From Cheiracanthium punctorium (Eukaryota; Arthropoda; Arachnida; Araneae; Cheiracanthiidae), in assembly GCA_038373885.1 (NCBI GenBank), contig JAWZYV010013174.1, positions 1,227,001 to 1,291,000 on the forward strand: a stretch of DNA of 64,000 bases, read 5' to 3'. A program made the position numbers and the translations under genes. Positions 33,292 through 44,290 of this stretch are shown here, one piece after another (position 1 is the stretch's first letter; each line of letters opens with the position of its first letter). Below the pieces are notes generated by a model. The model did not search any database. It had not been told where the DNA came from and saw only the letters and a list, made by a program, of their open reading frames with translations.

Positions 33292-35437
33292 ATGTCTTTA
33301 CTAAGGTATTTCACACCTGTATCGTATTCTGCTTCAACTATTAGTACAACACCATCCTCAAGTAAAACTGTTACTAGTGCTTCTTCCCTTTTATCTTCTA
33401 CTATTGATCCTCTTGCCTCATCAGTTTCTTCTTCTACATCTTCTTCATTAGTTAGTCTTTCTTCTTCTAATTTTCCATTTGATTTGGGAGAGGAGGTACC
33501 TACTCAACCTAAAGGACCATTTCCTCAGTCGTTATATGTATTGAAACTCCGATCCTTCTCTGAAAAGTGGCACATCGGTCGTCCGTGGCTGGAATACTCG
33601 GTTTAAAGAGATGCAGCGTTCTGCTTTTGTTGCAGAAAATTCTGCAACAGTGCCTCCGCTGGTGGACACACGTATCTTAATGAGGATTCCGTAATTCGAA
33701 ATCTGGAGAAAGGTCGTGGTTTTGCTTTGCATGAAATGTCGGGTGATCATATTACTGCTATGTGTGCCTGGAAAGATCTTCAAATACGAAACAAAATCAT
33801 AAGAAGGTGAGAACTCTCGTCAATGATAGTCAGTTGCATAATAGCCTTTATTACATCTCTTCACTGTTGTGCATAGTGAGATTCCTTGTTACTAATGAAA
33901 TGCCGCTGCGAAGTGATAAGGAATATGATGAATTTGATGACTCTTCTTCAGGTTTATCTGGGCAGCTTTTTGAATATACACTTAGAAAGGACAACAAACT
34001 AGCTGATATTAAAACCAGAATACCGAAAAATGCTACATACGAATCTCCGGAAATGCAGAATGAAATTATTTCTATAGTGTCGAAAATGGCTCAAGAAGAA
34101 ATTGCGAGCAGAGTTCAGGGAGCAGATGTTCCATCATGATTCGTCATCGGTGCCGTAAAAGAAGGAATTCCATTTGAACATTTAGTTAGCATTGCGACTA
34201 CAGTTTTCCTGGATGCAGATGCGGTCTGTACAACAATTCTGGATGAGCTTAATAAACTGGGACTGCATCCAAAAAACATTCTTTCTCAATGTTACGATGG
34301 GGCTGCTGTCATGGCTGAAGCATACGGTGGCGTGCAGGCTAAACTCAAGTGTCAACTCAAGAAAGAAATTCCGTACATTCATTGCTACAACCATAAATTG
34401 CAATTAAAATATTATAAGTGCTATTTCAGGAGACAAAGATTTGTGCAGTTTCTTCGATATCTGCTCTATAGATTCACTAGAAAGCATCACATTGCAAATG
34501 TGTGTTAGGGGCAAGCACTGAATCGTCTATTGCCTCAACGATGGTTTGGGCATTGCCGCTGTACAGTAGCGATACTAAATAATTACTGAGAACCTATCAA
34601 GGTTCTTCAGACGTGTGCCGACTCAACCTCGGTGATATTTCAATGGAAGCAACTGGGCTGCTTTCCCAAATTAAAACTCCTCGGTTTGTATTTCTTGGAA
34701 CTCTTTGGTATTCCCTTCTATCCCTGTTAGATTCAGCCAATAATGCACTGCAGTCTAAAGCTATGGACCTGTTACAAGCGAGTGAAATTGTTGTCAGCGT
34801 TGTAGAAGAAATAAAAAATCATCTAAATGTTGAACATTTTGACACCTTACACAAATCGGCTATGACAATGCTATCTTCTGGGCACGCCGAAGAGATTCCG
34901 GCTCCAAAACGTAGATGTGTGGTTCCAATCCATTTCACAGATTTCATCAAAACTGAGTCTGTAGGAGGACGCCCGTGTTCCCAGAAATCCAGGGAAATGT
35001 TCCAACAAGAACTAGTAAGAATGCACCATGATGTCTTTGACCGAACAATGGCAGAGCTGAATTTACGCTTCTGCCCAGAGAAGATACAATTGTTAGAGAG
35101 TATGAAAGCTCTCACATCCATGACCAGCAATTCGTTCGACATGCAGCACCTCAGGTGTCTGGCAAATTTATGCTATATCGATTTGGATGGCACAACTGCT
35201 GAAATAGCAACGGCACGAACTTTCTTGCAAAAGAAAAAATCAAAGTCGAAACTCTCAGCCACATTGCATGAAATGACAGCATTTATGTTCAATCACATAT
35301 ATGCATTTCCTTCTATTTATTGCCTTCTTGCTTCTGCCTTGTCAATAGGATAGGAGCATCTACAGCAACCTGCAAGGCGTCATTTAGCACTCTTCCAAGA
35401 ATCTTAACTCCATTTCGTTCATCCATGCGAAGGTTAA
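33292..35437 (+). pseudogene. hAT transposase pseudogene (ZMYM1/THAP-repressor-like)
   Basis: A hAT-type DDE transposase would cut and rejoin the element. Here it is broken. The order is as follows. First comes a Ser/Thr-rich N-terminus starting ATG at 33292 with a frameshift near 33600. Next is a Cys-rich TTF-type zinc-finger segment (FCFCCRKFC, about 33620-33650). Then comes a DUF4371-like region (FLVTNEMPLRSDKEYDEFDD, from 33877), with an in-frame TGA at 34137-34139. The RNase-H-like core SQCYDGAAVM carries the catalytic-type Asp near 34295 and is followed by YGGVQAKL and IPYIHCYNHKLQL. More frameshifts follow, then an open 246-codon block (34613-35353). Last is the hAT dimerisation motif STATCKASFSTLPRI (from 35354), separated by a stop. 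At least three frame changes and two stops preclude function. Confidence 0.85.
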
Positions 35438-35591
35438 CCTAATCCTTCTTACATTTGAGCATAAACTCATGAACAGTATTCCAGTGGTGTTTTAAAATGG
35501 CTCCATGGTGCAAAGAATCGACGTCTACAGCTTTATTGAGACGTCGATTGAGTGTATTGAAGAAAAAACACTTCAAAATACTAGGATAAAA

Positions 35592-35897
35592 TCAATAAAT
35601 AAGCTTTGTTATTACTCACAGGACCTTTAAAAAAGGTATACGCGTTTCGAAAGCAGCAAAAGAGTGCTTTCTTCATTAGTACCTAAATGTGTACCATCCG
35701 ACGGACAGCAAAGCATGAAAATGCTAACTAAAATGAAATAAAATAAAAATTTAAGAAATATTTTGTGTTTTTATGATTTGCTGTTTGCTAGATTGTGCGT
35801 ATTACGTACTGATGAAGAAATTCCCCTTTTGTTGTTTCCGAAACGCTTAAAACTTTTTAAAAGGTCCTGTGAGTAATTACAAAGTTTATTGTTTATT
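35592..35897. mobile_element. Fold-back MITE, TIR about 90 bp
   Basis: Arms 35592-35683 and 35808-35897 pair in inverted orientation, sharing TATTACTCACAGGACCTTT, AAGCGTTTCG / CGCGTTTCG and CTTCATTAGTAC-type words. The loop is 124 bp and AT-rich. It lies just 3' of the hAT transposase remnant inside the same transposon. The superfamily is unclear because the exact termini cannot be fixed. Confidence 0.75.
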
Positions 35898-36147
35898 TTC
35901 AAGACACTATTCTTAATTCCCGCATTTAATATGTTCCGTGTTTTCTTTATTTTTATTTATATTTTTTTATACTTGCTGTTTACTTTCCTTAGGCTGCCAT
36001 GATAATTAAATATAAAGATTGTTGGCAATGAAGTATTATTTTAGCCGTTAAATTCTTTTGTTTTGTTTTAGCTTGCAAATTCAAAAATCGTGCCCCCCCT
36101 GGGTATTTTCGGGCCCACCAATTAAACTAACCCTAGCTACGGGCCTG

Positions 36148-37740
36148 CTATAAACTCTATTATGTTTTTCTAACTCACAGATCAATTTTACCACTCAATA
36201 ATGCTTTACAGAATAAAAAACTGAAAAAATTTAATGATTTAAACTTTTAAATGGGAAGGCTCCCATTTAAAATGGAACATAAAAACCAATATCACTGAAC
36301 TTTAATTCTTCAAACTGTGGTCCACAGCATTACTGCCAGGATTTAAACACGGTGTGATTTAAGTACAATAATTTAATCGTGCAATAAGGAATACTTTTAA
36401 ACATAGTTTTAAGTAATTGTGGATGGAATGTGTAAAAAAAAAAAAAAAATCATAATTCGTATCTCTAGTTTCGCTTTTTTCGTAAATGGTATCACTACTC
36501 AAAGTTAAAACTCAGTTTGGATGGATCTACCGAACAAGATTTATTAAAATGCGTTAAGTACTGCAAATTTGTTTCTCTGTATATTTAGATGAGGAAAATT
36601 TAATTAGATTTTATCATACTATCATCCGTCAGTACATATTTATTTGGTCAATAAATTTTTGACCAAGGATGCAATGTTCAAAGGCTTTTCCCTCGGCAAT
36701 TAAATCATTATTCTTTGAATATTTTATTTAAATTCTAACAGAGTATGTGATTCATCTTCAATGCAAGCAGTCCGATAAAGCTCTACAGCAAAAAGTTTCG
36801 AGTTGTTTAGATTCACAATGTTGACCACCATGGTGGAATAGAAGTTGCCGGGAACTATTGCTTATTATAATAAACAAACTCATTCTTTAATGCGTGATCA
36901 GTTATGAATTAAATAATATGGAAATGTTCTGAAAAGTTTTTCAACGAAAAATAAATATAAAATCTGCAAATAAAAAATTGTTTTTTGTACAACAAATATT
37001 TACATGTTTCATTTTAGTATCTTGCAGAACAATTTTTGTAACTTACAAGATTTGAATCGATTGTTTAAATTTCAAGAGTAATTAGTCAATAGGGAAAGAA
37101 GAATTACTCTAAAAAATAAAAATTGAAAATAGCTATTTTAGAACGCGTTCATCATATAGCACACTAAATGTTGTCCAAGTTGTAGTCACGGTTATGTGAT
37201 TATAAAAAGCCAAGAATCTAAAAGCAAGTTGATGCTTAGAGAAAGTGCATTAAAAAGCTGTAAAGCTGTCAGACCTTATCGTGGCGGCTGAACCCAAAGA
37301 GTTGGAGAAAATTTATGGCTTAGAAATAAACAACATTGAGTCAATTTACTGAGTGTCATTTATTGACGGAAAAAGTGAGCTCCTGATCATTAAAGAAATG
37401 AAGTGCTGGGTTAAATTTCTTTCATTTTAAGTTTTTTTTTTATTTCACGTACTGATGATACAGAATCATAAAAGATTTTTTTTTTATATAGCAACGCATA
37501 AAAGTACTCCACATGAAATTTAAAAAAAACTGATAGTCATGCACATGCTCAAAATTTCTTTCACTTTCTTGTGTAATATATCAAAAAGGGAATTTTAAAG
37601 TACTTCCAAAATATTCGAGCGTACTGTATTAATTGCTAACTTTTTAATTAATCACAAATCATTTCAGTTCATAATAACCACTAAAATTTACAAAGTATAC
37701 ATCAGTGCATTTGCTAGCATAACTATCTTTCTTGAGTTGA
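36148..37740. other. Gene-free AT-rich stretch
   Basis: No coding frame or repeat recognised. Poly(A) tract near 36434. Confidence 0.45.
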
Positions 37741-37745
37741 ATACA

Positions 37746-37746
37746 G

Positions 37747-37800
<54 letters not shown>
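37746..37800. repeat. (A)n(TA)n microsatellite
   Basis: A run of about 17 A followed by about 20 TA units. Confidence 0.97.
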
Positions 37801-37801
<1 letters not shown>

Positions 37802-39016
37802 TTGTCTCCTGCAGGTATATTTTAGGAGGGAGCTATACACAGTACATGCGTTTGTGTCTCACTTTACGGGTTACTTCGGTCTGTATCTGCGAAACCATTG
37901 GCGATATAACGCATCTATCTCACATTTTTATGTTACTGTAGCGATAGAGTTCTAGCCTACATCTGTTATATCAAAGGTTTGACGACCTATTTAGGGAAGT
38001 GTACTGAGATAAAACTCCTTTTTCACGCTTGTTCTTTCAAACAGATAGGAAATCGTTTACGCCAGAAAAACATCTAGAGCGTTTTAAATTTGCGTTTGAG
38101 TGTTCGTTCGGTTGACTAAATTTCACATTTATATACTGGCTGTTCTATGTGAGGGAAAAAAACGAATTCTTAGATAAATGTATAAGTGTGTGCAAGAAAT
38201 TCGATCAAGAATTCTTGAAAACGAACTGTTCGAGAACCCTTTTAAACAAAATAACCCTCTCGTTATTAGAAAAAAAAAATACTATTTTATTTAAGACTTT
38301 CAACTGTATGTATTTAGATTTTTTTAAATACAGATATACTATATGACCTTTTTAAAATAACAATTGTGATCCCGTTAAGGTTTTTTTTTATTATTTATTT
38401 ATTTATTTATTATGCTATAAAATTACAAATACTTCTAGTATCTCTTCACACTTCTAAATTATTTCCCGAAAATAAGGAAAGGTCCTATAGCTTTGTTCGT
38501 AATGTACATTACTTTATTTTATTTATTTAAAACGCTTTAAAAAGATTAGCCTTGTCGTATAGTGGTATATGGTAGGTAAATTATTATCGCATGTTGCATG
38601 CAAAAATCTTTAAACACCACGTTGTTGCACTCCATAAAAATACGCCGACATCCATGACACGTATTAAAAAGGATACTTACGAAACAGTACGAAGGAAAAC
38701 GAAGGAAAAATCTTAAACTTGAATTATTTCCGAACGTTGACTTCATAACTTAATGATACGATCATATATCGGACACGAAGTCATCCGACTAGATTTTTCC
38801 TTTTAACACATCTCAAAGAATCACTTTTGGAGATTCACTAAAAAATGAAGAAAGTGGCCCACTAATTTTTAACTCGCATAACTATGTCGTAGAGAAAATA
38901 TATTCATCATAGAGCGCGTCATTTTACATCTTGCTTAAAGAGAGCCCTCAAAAATTTGGAACACGAAGCAGAAAAATAACGGATAAAACTTTCACTAAAA
39001 CGATGACAAATTATTA
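37801..39016. other. Gene-free stretch
   Basis: Contains (TTTA)n near 38390-38410. No supported gene. A tRNA-like A-box phrase at about 38552 has no B-box partner. Confidence 0.4.
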
Positions 39017-39194
39017 AGAGCACACATTTCTTTTTTTAAGTCATATTTTAATTCACTTTCCCCACAATTCAGCATTTATAGATTTTATAATTACAGTACA
39101 TATTAACAGCACACATTTCTTTTTTTAAGTCATATTTTTATTCACTTTCCCCACAATTCAGCATTTATAGATTTTATAATTACAGTACATATTC
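39017..39194. repeat. 89-bp tandem duplication, two copies
   Basis: Copies 39017-39105 and 39106-39194 are almost identical (AGCACACATTTCTTTTTTTA through TTACAGTACATATT). The only visible difference is TTTTAATTC versus TTTTTATTC. This is a very recent slippage or unequal-exchange event. Confidence 0.92.
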
Positions 39195-39248
39195 AAAGAA
39201 AGAAAACTTGGGGAAGCAATCACCATGATGTTCATCATGCGTCAGTGA

Positions 39249-39500
39249 CGGAGGTCGCCCCACTTCGAAAGTGAGGCACCTTGCCACACCAGTAACAACG
39301 CTTCCACTGCCAAAAGACCGTTACGAAAAGCCGTTGAAGGTAACTCAAAAAACGAAGTGGTAGAAATCTTTCAATCGGGAAAGTTACCAACATACGCTTC
39401 TCACAGCGGAATAGAAACCGCAGAAATTTTTGCAGCTGTCAGAACAGACAGCATATGTAAGAATTGGCGCCTATTGTTATTACTTTATTGTATTTTTTAG
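39249..39500 (+). CDS. Exon-like open frame of unknown function
   Basis: Following a TGA, 83 codons stay open up to a TAG at 39498-39500. Base composition is balanced, in contrast to the flanking AT-rich DNA. The peptide is polar and mixed (KAVEGNSKNEVVEIFQSGK, then AEIFAAVRTDSI). There is no ATG near its start. A GTAAGA donor-like site at 39457 falls where the composition turns AT-rich and hydrophobic, so the likely exon is about 39255-39456. An acceptor (CAG at 39243-39245 or GAG just after) is weak. The family is not recognised. It could be a host exon or part of an old transposon. Confidence 0.3.
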   Translation, partial: RRSPHFESEAPCHTSNNASTAKRPLRKAVEGNSKNEVVEIFQSGKLPTYASHSGIETAEIFAAVRTDSICKNWRLLLLLYCIF

Positions 39501-40079
39501 CAGTAGATCAGATGAGAAGATACGTGAGAAAAAAATTGACGCGAATTCTTCTGGGGAGAGACGCAGGAAAGAGAAAAAATTTAAATTCTGATTTTGAAGA
39601 TTAAATTAAAATTATTAAAGTAATTAAAATATTTCAAACATAAAAAATATGACCTATGCGATATAAGAGCAACAGGACAAGCCTTATGAAATAAAAGGTG
39701 CCATTTTAATATTGAAATTAGTTGATTTGAAATTACTCAGTTGGAAGTACTTTCTTTTAAATTTTAAATTAAAACAAATCTTTGTGAATCAGATTGTAAG
39801 CAGTGCTTCATATGTTAAGGTAATTTGCAAATAGATAAAAACTAAGACACGAAATTAGGAAGAACTCTGTATGTAACAGGAAATTATTCAATTTTACACG
39901 TGTTTAGGATATTAAAAAAATACTGACATTATAAATAAAGCATCTAATTTTTTAGATAAATAAAAGAAAGAAAAAAATATAAAATAAAAATAAAGAAGCG
40001 AATTTAAAATGTAACAGATCCGCTCCAGTAATAATGTGTGTTATGTGTTTCAACTTTCATACTGCCAACTGAGTTGTAG
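39501..40079. other. Gene-free AT-rich stretch
   Basis: No coding signal recognised. Multiple AAATAAA words. Confidence 0.45.
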
Positions 40080-40090
40080 AACGTCGAAAT

Positions 40091-40477
40091 CAGTCTCGCA
40101 GTGGCCTAGTCACTAAACTCCGTTCCCGTAAAAAACACGGAAAATGAAGCAGCACCCGGCTTGGCCAGTGCTTGGGGAGGATGAACTCCTCTCGCAACTA
40201 GGCTGCTGTGGGACCGTGTACGCTAATGGGAGCTGGTGCGCGTAAAATCCGTCGTGCCTCTAATGTCCTCCATGCTTAACGCTACCTCTGGGGGTGCCAA
40301 TTTCAGATGGTTGGTCCCTCATCTAGAATTGGTTCAAAATTAGGGGAGCTCGTGCTAAGTCGGCCTTCCTCCGACTGGGGCTCGTTAAAATGGAAGCCTC
40401 CCCTTTTCGCCCATCGCCTTCCTATTTGGGGATATGGCATCGCTCATCGTTTGCCAGAGAGCATTAGAAAAAACAAC
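40091..40477 (+). mobile_element. SINE with 5S-rRNA-like head (SINE3-type candidate)
   Basis: The insertion is flanked by an exact 11-bp direct repeat, AACGTCGAAAT (40080-40090 and 40478-40488), and ends in an A-rich tail (AGAAAAAACAAC), the signature of reverse-transcribed insertion. The first 130 bases align with the 3' two-thirds of arthropod 5S rRNA. TTCCCGT, then CGGAAAATGAAGCAGC (the box A region), GGCCAGTGCTTGGG and a box-C-like GATGAACTCC occur in the expected order. 5S-derived SINEs (SINE3) are an established class. A tRNA head (GTGGCCTAGT resembles a tRNA A box) is the alternative. The body after about 40240 is unrecognised. Confidence 0.65.
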
Positions 40478-40514
40478 AACGTCGAAATTAAATATCGAGA
40501 AGTCTTTTTTTTTA

Positions 40515-41814
40515 CACTACTGGCCATTAAAATTGCTGCACCAAGAAGGCGACATGCTACAGACGTGAAATTTAATCGACAGGAATAAGATGCTGTGATA
40601 TGCAATTGATTAGCTTTTCAGCGCATTCAGACAAAGAAGTCACCGGTAGAGACACCTATAGTGTGTTTAAATGGGGAAATTGTACAGCCGGTTTCTCATA
40701 CACAAATTGAATTTGAACGTTGTTGCCTGGTGAAAAGTTGTAACGACGCCTCGTGCAAGAAGGAAAAATGCGTATCAGCAGCACGTTTCTTACTTTGATA
40801 AAGGTCGAATTGCAGCTTACCGGGATTGCGGTTTATCCTATCTCAGTATTGCTGCTCGCTTCGGTCGAGATCCAATGACTGTTAGCAGAATACGGAATCG
40901 ATAGCTTCAGGACGGTAATACGGAACTCGTGCTGCATCTCAACGGCCCGCTATCACTAGCTGCAGCGAAGACAGGCATGTTACCCGTCAGGTCTTAATGG
41001 ATCGTGCAGCCACGTCTCGAGCCCTGAGTCAAGAAATGGGGGTCATTTGCAAGACAACAAGTGTCTGCACGAACAGTTCGACGACGTTTGCAGCAGCATG
41101 AACTCTCAGTTCGGAGACATTCGCTGCGGCTACCGTTGACGCTGCATCACAGATAGGAGCACCTTCAATGGTGTGATCAACGACGAACCTGATCTGACGA
41201 ATGGCGAGACGTCATTTTTTTCCAGGTTCCGTTTACAGCATCATGATGGTCGCTTCCGTGTCTGTCGGCATCGTGGTGAGCACACATTGGCAGCGGGCAT
41301 TCGTCATCGTCATGATGGCCCATCACCTGGCGTGATGGTATGGAGTGCTATTGGATACACGTCTTGGTCACCTCTTGTGCGCATTGTTTCCAATATTGTA
41401 CCAATATGTTTCCAATACTTCTTTGATACGGAAAACATTTGGCTGCTGCCTTGGCCAGCACGTTCTCCAGATCTCTCACCAATAGAAAATGTCTGTTGAA
41501 TGGTTGCCGAGTGACTTCCTCGTCACCATACACCAGTCACTACTGTGAATGAACTGTGGCATCGCGCTGAAGCTACGTGGGCATCTGTACCTGCAAATGC
41601 CGTCCAATCTCTGCCTGACTCAATGCCCAGGCGTATAAGTGCTGTTATTATTGCCAGAGGTGGTTGTTCTGGGTACTGTTTTCTCAGGATCTACACACCC
41701 AAATTTCTTGAAAATTTAATCACTTGGTATTTCCAGTGTAATATATTTGTGCAATAAATATCATTTTGTTATCTACATCTCATACTGGTGTAGCAATTTT
41801 AATGATTAGTAGTA
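40515..41814 (+). mobile_element. Tc1-like transposon, nearly full length but dead
   Basis: TIRs begin CACTACTGGCCATTAAAATT at the left and end with the complement-type AATTTTAATGATTAGTAGTA at the right. TA lies outside each end (40513-40514, 41815-41816). The length of about 1.3 kb is slightly shorter than the usual 1.5-1.6 kb of Tc1-type elements because of internal deletions. It carries a plus-strand transposase pseudogene. It is 37 bp downstream of the SINE. Confidence 0.92.
40754..41690 (+). pseudogene. Tc1-like transposase pseudogene
   Basis: The recognisable order is an Arg-rich start with YFDKGRIAAYRDCGLSYLSI, then the second helix-turn-helix AARFGRDPMTVSRI ending in a TAG. Next is a frameshifted middle (RQQVSARTVRRRLQQHELS), then the catalytic region. 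The first Asp motif, normally in an F-S-D-E-S-R-F context, has lost its DES triplet (FFSRF, about 41215-41230). The segment around the second Asp (normally QQDNARPH) is deleted near 41400. The third motif is present as PWPARSPDLSPIENV (about 41450-41490), followed by a stop and then SMPRRISAVI near the C-terminus. With two catalytic residues missing it cannot transpose. Confidence 0.92.
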
Positions 41815-41816
41815 TA

Positions 41817-43324
41817 CTTAATTCAACGATTCGATCGACCGCCATCTTGATGGTAGTTAAATCGAGCGATGGCAACAGCTGCCCTTTTTTCAGCATTGGG
41901 AAAGGGTTGCGTTTCAAATGGTTAATGTCTCTGCAGTTTCACAGTTCAGTTTATACAATCAAATAAAATTTTCATTATTTTTTATGTTTGTATGCCTTGT
42001 TTATATGCAATACTGTTAGATATTTTTAATAAGTATTGTAAAATTTATCTATATGTTACGTAGACAGTTACTGAAACATATGAGAACAAAAAAAGAGGAA
42101 AACTGTAATTTCCTGCCCTGAAATTATGTCACAGGAAATTGTAATTGCTCTTTCGATATTTTATTAAGTGGACTAAAACAGAACCAATCAGATTTAAAAA
42201 TCGTTAATAAGTGTAATACCACTGTAAGACAGACCAAATGCACGGGTATTTCAGATTATACCATTATAAATACTAAATTTTAAGTATAGTTAATGTAAAA
42301 ACTTTTTTTCAAGCAGTATTAATCTACAGATTGATTTTTTTTAATCCCAGCAGCAAAGGTTATAAAAAAAAAATTCTCTACTATAAAAAAATAGAATTTT
42401 TTTCCTTTGAAATCCGAAACACGCTGTGAAACTGAATTCCAACACGTCCAAAATCGGCTGCCGAGGAAAGAGGGGGAAAAAAATTAAAATTGAAACCTTC
42501 AATCAAGAAAAAATTCAGCAGCGATGTCAAAAAAAAAAGTATCCGTAAAATGAAAAAAAAAAAGCTTTTAAAGAAAATAATTCTGGAGATGAAACGACTG
42601 TGAGGATGTGATGTCGATGGAATTTGTTATTCGAATAAATCAAAAGTTCCTGTTTAATGAACATTAGATATACATTGAAAATGACTTTTTCAATAACTAT
42701 TTCTTACTCAATGTAAATCATTGCTAATATGCTAATATGAGTCATTGTTTTAATATTCTGATAAAATAATTATGGTCAAGTGTCGTAACTATGACCAGGG
42801 AATTTTTTAAAAATTTGGAAGCAATAAAATTTCGCTGAAAAAAGGTATAAAACTTATATTTTTCATGATAAGTATCTTTCATCATTATTATTCAGTATTT
42901 TTAAGGTACGTAGTAACAATTAAAGAAACATGTCGACACCACGTCGAAATTTTCTTTAAACGGACTTGATGTTTCAGTGTTCTTTCAGTTCTCAGTTATT
43001 TGGCGCAAAAGTAAAAATTTTTATGCAAGCTAATTCATATTAAAAAGAATGTTGGTCCGACATATTTTTACTTTTATAGCAACGTTAAATATTTTTTAAT
43101 TCTGGCAGATCTTCCATTAGGCTGAGTGGATGAAACCTAAGGCTCCAAAGAGAAAAGGGCCCCACACCAAATTGCAATGACCGATTTTGATAATCCTATC
43201 CGTACTAAAGAGTAGGATTATCAAAAATAGCTACAATATCACGCGTAAGAAAGAATCCTCCTTAATTCCTCGCGCACCATGACGTACATCTATACTACTT
43301 TTCTCCCTTATTTCATTAAGTTGG
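41817..43324. other. Gene-free AT-rich stretch
   Basis: Contains one clear hairpin, TTTTGATAATCCTA (43185-43198) pairing with TAGGATTATCAAAA (43213-43226). No genes recognised. Confidence 0.5.
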
Positions 43325-43637
43325 AAAGTGTATGATTAATCATGAGTGTACCGTATTTTCTTCCTTCTTCTACAAAACACTTCTTTGGAATCGAAATCTG
43401 TATTAAAATTGCCTACTAAACTGTTTTATAAATTCGCCAAGCACAGTATTCTAACTATACTTCACCTTTATAAATACTGTTTGAAAAGTGCACCATAATC
43501 TATGAGTGTACCGTGTTTGTCTTCCTTGTCCCACTAAACATTTCTTTTGAATTTAGTCCATATTAAAATCGCCTACTTAAACTGTTTTGTAATCTTCGTC
43601 AGGCATATTCCAACTACACTTCTCCTTTGTAATAAGC
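43325..43637. repeat. 160-bp tandem duplication, diverged
   Basis: ATGAGTGTACCGT occurs at 43342 and 43502. The following sequence repeats with about 80% identity (TTCTTCCTT, TAAACATTTCTTT-type, TATTAAAAT.GCCTACT, AAACTGTTTT, ACTATACTTC.CCTTT). Confidence 0.8.
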
Positions 43638-43644
43638 TGTAGCG

Positions 43645-43725
43645 TTTTGCAGTTTCTTGCCAAATATGGAAGATATTGGCAAGCTAGATTCAATTTCGGT
43701 GATTTGATTTTTAATGTCAAACTTG
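43645..43725. repeat. Dispersed GCCAAATAT/GGCAAGCT element
   Basis: CTTGCCAAATATGGAAGATATTGGCAAGCTAG-type sequence, followed by TTCAATTT, parallels 48605-48650 (CTAGCCAAATATTTCG, then GCCAAGCTGAGTTCAATTT). It is a solitary relative of the composite satellite at 48.6-50.5 kb. Confidence 0.5.
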
Positions 43726-43931
43726 GAGATAAAATACCCGATTTGCATTTTTTTTGTGAATTTCAACATTTTATCCCCCCTCCCCCACTCCCACCTGCCA
43801 GCGAGACTCTGCAACTCTGCAGCGACTTCACTGTGTACTTGCTATTCATCTGCAGTTTGTCTCGCTCTGTACCGTGCCTGCCGTTCTCTCGCTAGTCGTC
43901 GTTTTCTAGTTAGAGGAGTCTTATTTGTATC

Positions 43932-44105
43932 CATGGATTTACGATATTATGGATTTAAGACAAAAACAAAAAAAAAAGGCAGCAAAATAACCTAAATGCA
44001 AGTTATTGTCCAACAACGTTGAAATCAAAAATCCACTAAAATAAGTGTTTACGGAAAAAACTCCCAACTAAGCATTTTTAAAATACGATTCCACGAATGT
44101 CACAA
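43932..44105 (+). repeat. Dispersed repeat A (partner of 45014-45165)
   Basis: It begins CATGGATTTACGA. It shares AACCTAAAT, GTCCAACAACGTTGAAATCA and TTTTAAAATACG with 45014-45165 in the same orientation. Together the copies bracket the hairpin and LINE remnant. At about 70% identity the pair is old. Confidence 0.7.
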
Positions 44106-44219
44106 CGTTAGCAATATAATAACATTGCGGTTGAACCCTTTTCAAATAAAGAGAACAATGACAATTAAGAAGGTTTTTAAAAAGAAAACGTAACTTACCA
44201 CAACAAAGAATTCAAAATT

Positions 44220-44290
44220 AATAAACAAACTCTTATGGATTTGTTTATCCATAAGAGTTTGTTTATTATGGATAAACAAATCCATAAGAG
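44220..44290. repeat. Three-arm perfect hairpin
   Basis: AATAAACAAACTCTTATGGA (44220-44239) pairs perfectly over 20 bp with 44248-44267 around an 8-base loop. Immediately next, 44268-44290 is the exact reverse complement of 44230-44252. The same 23-base word is therefore present three times in alternating orientation, allowing two mutually exclusive stems. There is no sign of a gene. Replication-template switching is a likely origin. Confidence 0.9.

Larger units (their letters stand above)
32321..36147 (+). mobile_element. Decayed hAT transposon, 3.8 kb, GCGTAGC-type ends
   Basis: The ends CAGGCACGTAGCTACGG and the complement of CCTAGCTACGGGCCTG are inverted, with G/C-rich GGGCCGTGCCCACC / GGTGGGCCCG just inside. 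The flanking octamers AGGTAAAC and CTATAAAC match at 5 of 8 positions, consistent with an eroded hAT duplication. The interior encodes a broken hAT transposase on the plus strand. Two younger MITEs interrupt it (32606-32936 and 35592-35897). Its termini resemble those of the MITEs at 20744 and 47562. Confidence 0.85.

Noticed and set aside
38545..38600. tRNA-like A-box phrase TCGTATAGTGGTATAT
   Set aside because: No B box, anticodon arm or acceptor pairing could be found in the following 80 bases.
39017..39194. Tandem copies read as LTRs
   Set aside because: The copies are directly adjacent with no internal region, primer-binding site or TG/CA ends, so they are a simple tandem duplication.
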